Assembly (NCBI GenBank): GCA_017424205.1
Contig: JAFPAS010000172.1
Coordinates: 1-8,857 of the forward strand
DNA from: Prevotella sp.
GTDB lineage: Bacteria > Bacteroidota > Bacteroidia > Bacteroidales > Bacteroidaceae
DNA: 8,857 nucleotides
Reading direction: 5' to 3'
Part shown: in pieces, positions 7,401 to 8,857 of the stretch
How positions within the stretch are numbered: the first letter of the stretch is position 1
Layout of the letters: every line of letters starts with the position of its first letter
Notes under the pieces: model-generated
The model's input: only the letters and a program-made list of their open reading frames with translations
The model's database searches: none
Told to the model about the DNA's origin: nothing
Position numbers and translations under genes: made by a program

Positions 7401-7582
7401 CCAGTTGTCTTTTCAAAGACTGTGCCTGCTACAGTAACAGGGGTCTTGCCTGTTTGTTTGTTCTGTGTTTCAATCTTGCTTTCTGCGAAAGACTGCATAG
7501 GACATGCAAGTGCCATAAGCGTCAGCACACAGCAACCTAAGAGAGAATGTCTGATGTGTAAATCAGTAAGTTGTTTTTTCAT
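4475..7582 (-). CDS. SusC/RagA-family TonB-linked outer membrane transporter
   Basis: At 1035 residues this is a normal-sized SusC-family protein. It is the outer-membrane barrel that imports ligands delivered by its SusD partner, powered by TonB-ExbBD. Residues 1 to about 34 form a signal peptide. Residues about 48-125 are a carboxypeptidase-regulatory-like beta-sandwich (VAGTVFEKTTGEPLPGASI, then TTSDFDGNFKI), typical of the family. Next comes the conserved ALQEVVVTG (132-140), probable TonB-box region. The plug spans about 140-268, with LRGTSSF (200-206), IILDG (218-222), INVLKDASATALYGS (241-255) and AANGVIVI (257-264). The rest is the 22-strand-type barrel, rich in aromatic alternating segments. 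There is no N-terminal STN signalling domain, so direct control through a FecR-like anti-sigma factor is unlikely. The protein ends VNITL, with Leu instead of the usual terminal Phe of the barrel signal. SusD begins 51 bases downstream. The family is certain; the substrate is unknown. Confidence 0.97.
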   Translation of the reverse strand: MKKQLTDLHIRHSLLGCCVLTLMALACPMQSFAESKIETQNKQTGKTPVTVAGTVFEKTTGEPLPGASIAIYQNDKFVSGTTSDFDGNFKIIAPSSKFDIKVTFMGMNTETLSSSAKNLDKLRIFMQDDTHALQEVVVTGFVNKNKETFTGSVAQIKGDELKTVSNTNIISAIAALTPGMAMVQNSSQGSNPNHVEELVLRGTSSFTNGGQDVNQPTIILDGSEISMQELYDLDMNEVESINVLKDASATALYGSKAANGVIVIIRKPIKNSTPRVSYSFTGDLQFPMLSDYSVLNASDKLKYEKMAGLYDAKGSIDPSTGLPMQYQLDELYNERYKRVAAGQNSDWLSQPARVAFSHDHSLRVYGGASNLRYELSGRYANTQGVMKDDYRKRYSIGFKLDYHIKNTIQLSNRTTYSEIDTKDTPYGSFSQYTQMNPYDRIYNEDGTVNTNLAWDLNNPLYEALLGSFAKDGTHSFVNNTDFRWDINKEFRLTGHFSITSTLGWADTFTSPKSQYYKNQPDLTKRGQLVKSTMSTTNWSANVVSTYNKMFKDNSLISASLGWEATHSKDKSETTEAIGFFNDHLSFIGNAAGYPTDSQPGGSQGETATVGAFLTANYSYRNRYFLDGTWRTTGSSQFGENNRWGNFWSAGAGWNILNESFMKDIKKNIDLMKLRFSMGYTGKVNFSPYQAMTMYKYLNTYEYKNGIGAVPLAIGDVDLAWERTMNYNLGFDFSMFDRRLNLVIDAYVRNTTDLLLNKSMAPSTGVTSAISNLGEMQNKGFEFQLDGYLIRTRDFYWKLGTMGYVNRNKITKINKALEEINKENQENSGMSLVPLPQYAEGESTTALKLVRSAGIDPATGKEVYIKRNGEKTFTYDPDDKVLIGDTEPQYTGSVSTNVYWKGFSVYALLNMRLGAWIYNTTRVSKVEGSDPKYNADQRVFDDRWRQPGDVALYKDIADSSRPQQTDRFAEKENTFTLGTLNISYEFSDDLCRKMYVRNLRCGMNFTDLIRLSSVKIERGTSYLYSQGVEFFVNITL

Positions 7583-7646
7583 TGCCTATATGATTAGATA
7601 GGTGTACGTTTCTAAGTCTTTTTGCAACTTAGTTTTGAAGAATAAA
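7583..7646 (-). promoter_or_regulatory. Leader and likely promoter region of the SusC operon
   Basis: These 64 bases are the only sequence between the upstream terminator and the SusC ATG, so an operon promoter should be here or overlap the terminator. I do not see a convincing Bacteroidetes promoter (TTTG near -33 with TAnnTTTG near -7). A small inverted repeat, CTAAGT (7612-7617) with ACTTAG (7627-7632), could form a 6-bp hairpin with a purine-rich loop on the minus strand. No Shine-Dalgarno sequence precedes the ATG, which is normal in this phylum. Placement rests on position, not on a recognised motif. Confidence 0.3.
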
Positions 7647-7681
7647 GTTGAGTCCTCTATCACCTTTATAGAGAACTCAAC
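7647..7681 (-). terminator. Hairpin terminator after the secreted protein gene, possibly bidirectional
   Basis: Arms 7647-7660 (GTTGAGTCCTCTAT) and 7668-7681 (ATAGAGAACTCAAC) pair over 14 positions with one C/A mismatch, around a 7-base loop. On the minus strand the hairpin is followed by TTTATTC. On the plus strand it is followed by CTTTTTTAT, a better U tract, although no plus-strand gene feeds into it. It starts 18 bases past the stop codon of the secreted protein gene and ends 64 bases before the SusC start, so it should separate the two transcripts, at least partly. Confidence 0.8.
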
Positions 7682-7699
7682 CTTTTTTATCATTTATAA

Positions 7700-8857
7700 T
7701 TATTTAATCACAACCTTCATCACTGCTGATGGAGTCTTAACAACATACATGCCGTTAGCGAGACCATTGATGTGTGATGTTGTACCCTCAAATACTACAC
7801 GGCCAGCAAAGTCATAAACAACAACTGGCTGTGCCTCGCTGAGTACTACTTCACCGTTTACAACCTGGATGTTGTCGTTTGTCTCAACTGCAGTAATATC
7901 TGTTGATGTGCCCTTTGTCACAACATTCTGGCTGAAGCCTGCAACATAAGTTGTCTCCTTGCCATACTCACCCTTAACAACGAAGAATGGGCTGAGTGAG
8001 AATGTGCCGTCACCATTTGACTTGAGTTCAAGCGCTGTTGCTCCACCCTGCTCATCAACGAGCTTGTAGAATACGCCTTCAACTGACTTAATATACATGC
8101 TACCGCCGTATGCTGACTGAAGGAGGATGCTTGATGCCAATGGGTCTGTTGCAGAAGGTTCGAAGTCGATACCGCCATAGTTGATATTCACTACGTCATA
8201 GCCGAGGAACTTAGTAACGAGGTAGATACCCCAACCTTCGTTGTACTCAATTACCATCTCTGACTCTGCAGCGAAATCGCTACCACCGTCAAATACCTGG
8301 AAGTTGCCTGACTTCAGTGTGTATGTACCAGGCCATTCTATCTTCTCCTCTTCAGCTCCCTTAACCTTTACAGTATTCTTGTCGAAGCCTGCAACATAAG
8401 TTGTCTCCTTGCCGTACTCACCCTTAACTACAAAGAATGGGCTGAGTGAGAATGTGCCGTCGCCGTTTGACTTGAGCTCAAGTGATTCTGTACCACCGTT
8501 AGCATCAACAAGCTTATAGAATACGCCCTCTGCTGACTTAACGTACATGCTGCCACCATATGCTGACTGCAGTTTGATATGTGCTACGTTAGGATCTGTT
8601 GCAGATGGTTCGAAATCGATACCGCCATAGTTGATGTTCACTACGTCATAGCCGAGGAACTTAGTAACAAGATAGATACCCCACTCTGCATTGTACTCAA
8701 CAACAAGCTCTGACTCTGCAGCGAAATCGCTGCCACCATCAAACACGTTGAAGCTGCCTGACTTCAGAGTGTATGTGCCTGGCCATGTGAAAGCAGGAGC
8801 GTCAGCACCGTCTTTCTTTGCCGAACCAGACATATACCACTGCATGTATCCACCTGG
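7700..8857 (-). CDS. Secreted protein with two tandem 150-residue modules and a T9SS type A sorting domain (5' end outside window)
   Basis: This is the C-terminal part of a protein whose reading frame is open to the window edge. The four codons before the ATG at 8845 (Pro-Gly-Gly-Tyr) are in frame, so that ATG need not be the start. Numbering from it, residues 21-170 and 171-305 are two copies of one module, each opening WPGTYTLKSG and including DGGSDFAAESE, WGIYLVTKFLGYDVVNINYG, a glycine-rich QSAYGGSMY and LKSNGDGTFSLSPFFVVKGE. Alternating polar and hydrophobic residues suggest an all-beta fold. I do not recognise the module. Residues about 325-381 look like a T9SS type A sorting domain: VVVYDFAGRVVFEG, then INGLANGMYVVK, then a basic end KVVIK. 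Such domains direct export by the type IX system, with release or anchoring at the surface. The protein is therefore probably extracellular; a binding or adhesive role is only a guess. It ends 117 bases before the transporter operon and has its own terminator, so a functional link to that operon is not proven. Confidence 0.86.
   Translation of the reverse strand, partial: PGGYMQWYMSGSAKKDGADAPAFTWPGTYTLKSGSFNVFDGGSDFAAESELVVEYNAEWGIYLVTKFLGYDVVNINYGGIDFEPSATDPNVAHIKLQSAYGGSMYVKSAEGVFYKLVDANGGTESLELKSNGDGTFSLSPFFVVKGEYGKETTYVAGFDKNTVKVKGAEEEKIEWPGTYTLKSGNFQVFDGGSDFAAESEMVIEYNEGWGIYLVTKFLGYDVVNINYGGIDFEPSATDPLASSILLQSAYGGSMYIKSVEGVFYKLVDEQGGATALELKSNGDGTFSLSPFFVVKGEYGKETTYVAGFSQNVVTKGTSTDITAVETNDNIQVVNGEVVLSEAQPVVVYDFAGRVVFEGTTSHINGLANGMYVVKTPSAVMKVVIK
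7931..8785 (-). repeat. In-frame tandem repeat with a 450-bp period inside the secreted protein gene
   Basis: Two copies lie head to tail, 8785-8336 (complete) and 8335-7931 (ending where the C-terminal region starts), at an exact 450-base (150-codon) offset. DNA identity is very high in blocks: 7934-8032 matches 8384-8482 with six differences in 99 bases by eye, and those checked at codon level are synonymous. Differences concentrate in two places, residues 86-91 against 236-241 (NVAHIK versus LASSIL) and the linkers after each module. The residues before copy 1 (YMSGSAKK) weakly resemble the end of a module (YVAGFDKN), so the array may continue upstream of the window. Confidence 0.93.

Larger units (their letters stand above)
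493..7582 (-). other. Predicted four-gene transport operon (SusC, SusD, DUF4843, PKD-like)
   Basis: Four same-strand genes are separated by 51, 56 and 56 bases. I see no hairpin in any gap, and the block is flanked by strong hairpins at 7647-7681 and 493-537. Each gap is A/T-rich and lacks a Shine-Dalgarno sequence. All four products carry an export signal, three of them with lipoboxes, which fits a single outer-membrane complex. From memory, the four-protein SusCD complex BT2261-2264 of Bacteroides thetaiotaomicron, crystallised with two extra lipoproteins and bound peptides, is a possible parallel; I have not compared sequences. Confidence 0.85.

Noticed and set aside
7501..7515. Possible lipobox in the SusC signal peptide (ALAC)
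   Set aside because: It lacks the usual Leu at -3, and SusC barrels are not lipoproteins; the later signal peptidase I site near SFAES fits better.
7583..7646. Specific Bacteroidetes promoter for the SusC operon
   Set aside because: No sequence matches both the -33 TTTG and -7 TAnnTTTG elements at proper spacing, so I mark the leader only and name no promoter.
7602..7817. Plus-strand open frame crossing the gap between the secreted protein gene and SusC
   Set aside because: It runs through the terminator hairpin and into the antisense of the sorting domain; no family resemblance was seen.
7918..8178. Second minus-strand frame of 86 codons inside the secreted protein gene
   Set aside because: It overlaps the real frame entirely, and its composition is rich in Ser and Gln without domain features.

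Overview
This window comes from a member of the Bacteroidota, most likely order Bacteroidales and plausibly a Prevotella-like genus. The evidence is a SusC/SusD outer-membrane uptake pair, lipoprotein signal peptides with serine-cysteine lipoboxes, gene starts in A/T-rich leaders with no Shine-Dalgarno sequence, and a type IX secretion (T9SS) sorting domain on a neighbouring protein. The genus is an inference; there is no RNA gene or housekeeping marker to settle it. Every convincing gene lies on the minus strand, so transcription runs from high to low coordinates.

Layout in transcription order. (1) 8857-7700: the 3' part of a gene for a secreted protein. It has two near-identical 150-residue modules followed by a C-terminal T9SS type A sorting domain, and its start lies beyond the window. 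(2) 7681-7647: a strong hairpin that probably terminates gene 1. (3) 7582-589: four genes with gaps of only 51, 56 and 56 bases, which read as one operon: a SusC/RagA-family TonB-dependent transporter, a SusD/RagB-family surface lipoprotein, a DUF4843-type lipoprotein and a PKD-like lipoprotein. (4) 537-493: an 18-bp hairpin that probably ends the operon. (5) 492-1: about 490 bases with no gene, packed with short phased repeats.

The four operon products are expected to act together at the outer membrane. SusC forms the TonB-driven barrel, SusD is the hinged lid that captures substrate, and the two extra lipoproteins probably sit on the cell surface as accessory binding subunits. No glycoside hydrolase, lyase, peptidase, hybrid two-component regulator or sigma/anti-sigma pair is visible, so the substrate cannot be read from this window. 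Complexes of this four-part type are not limited to glycans, and a peptide or protein-derived substrate is as reasonable as a sugar.

The parts least explained by known families are the tandem-module T9SS cargo protein directly upstream of the operon, and the non-coding tail at 1-492. That tail is a patchwork of different short sequences, each repeated two to four times at an 8-10-base period, some of them arranged as matching inverted pairs.
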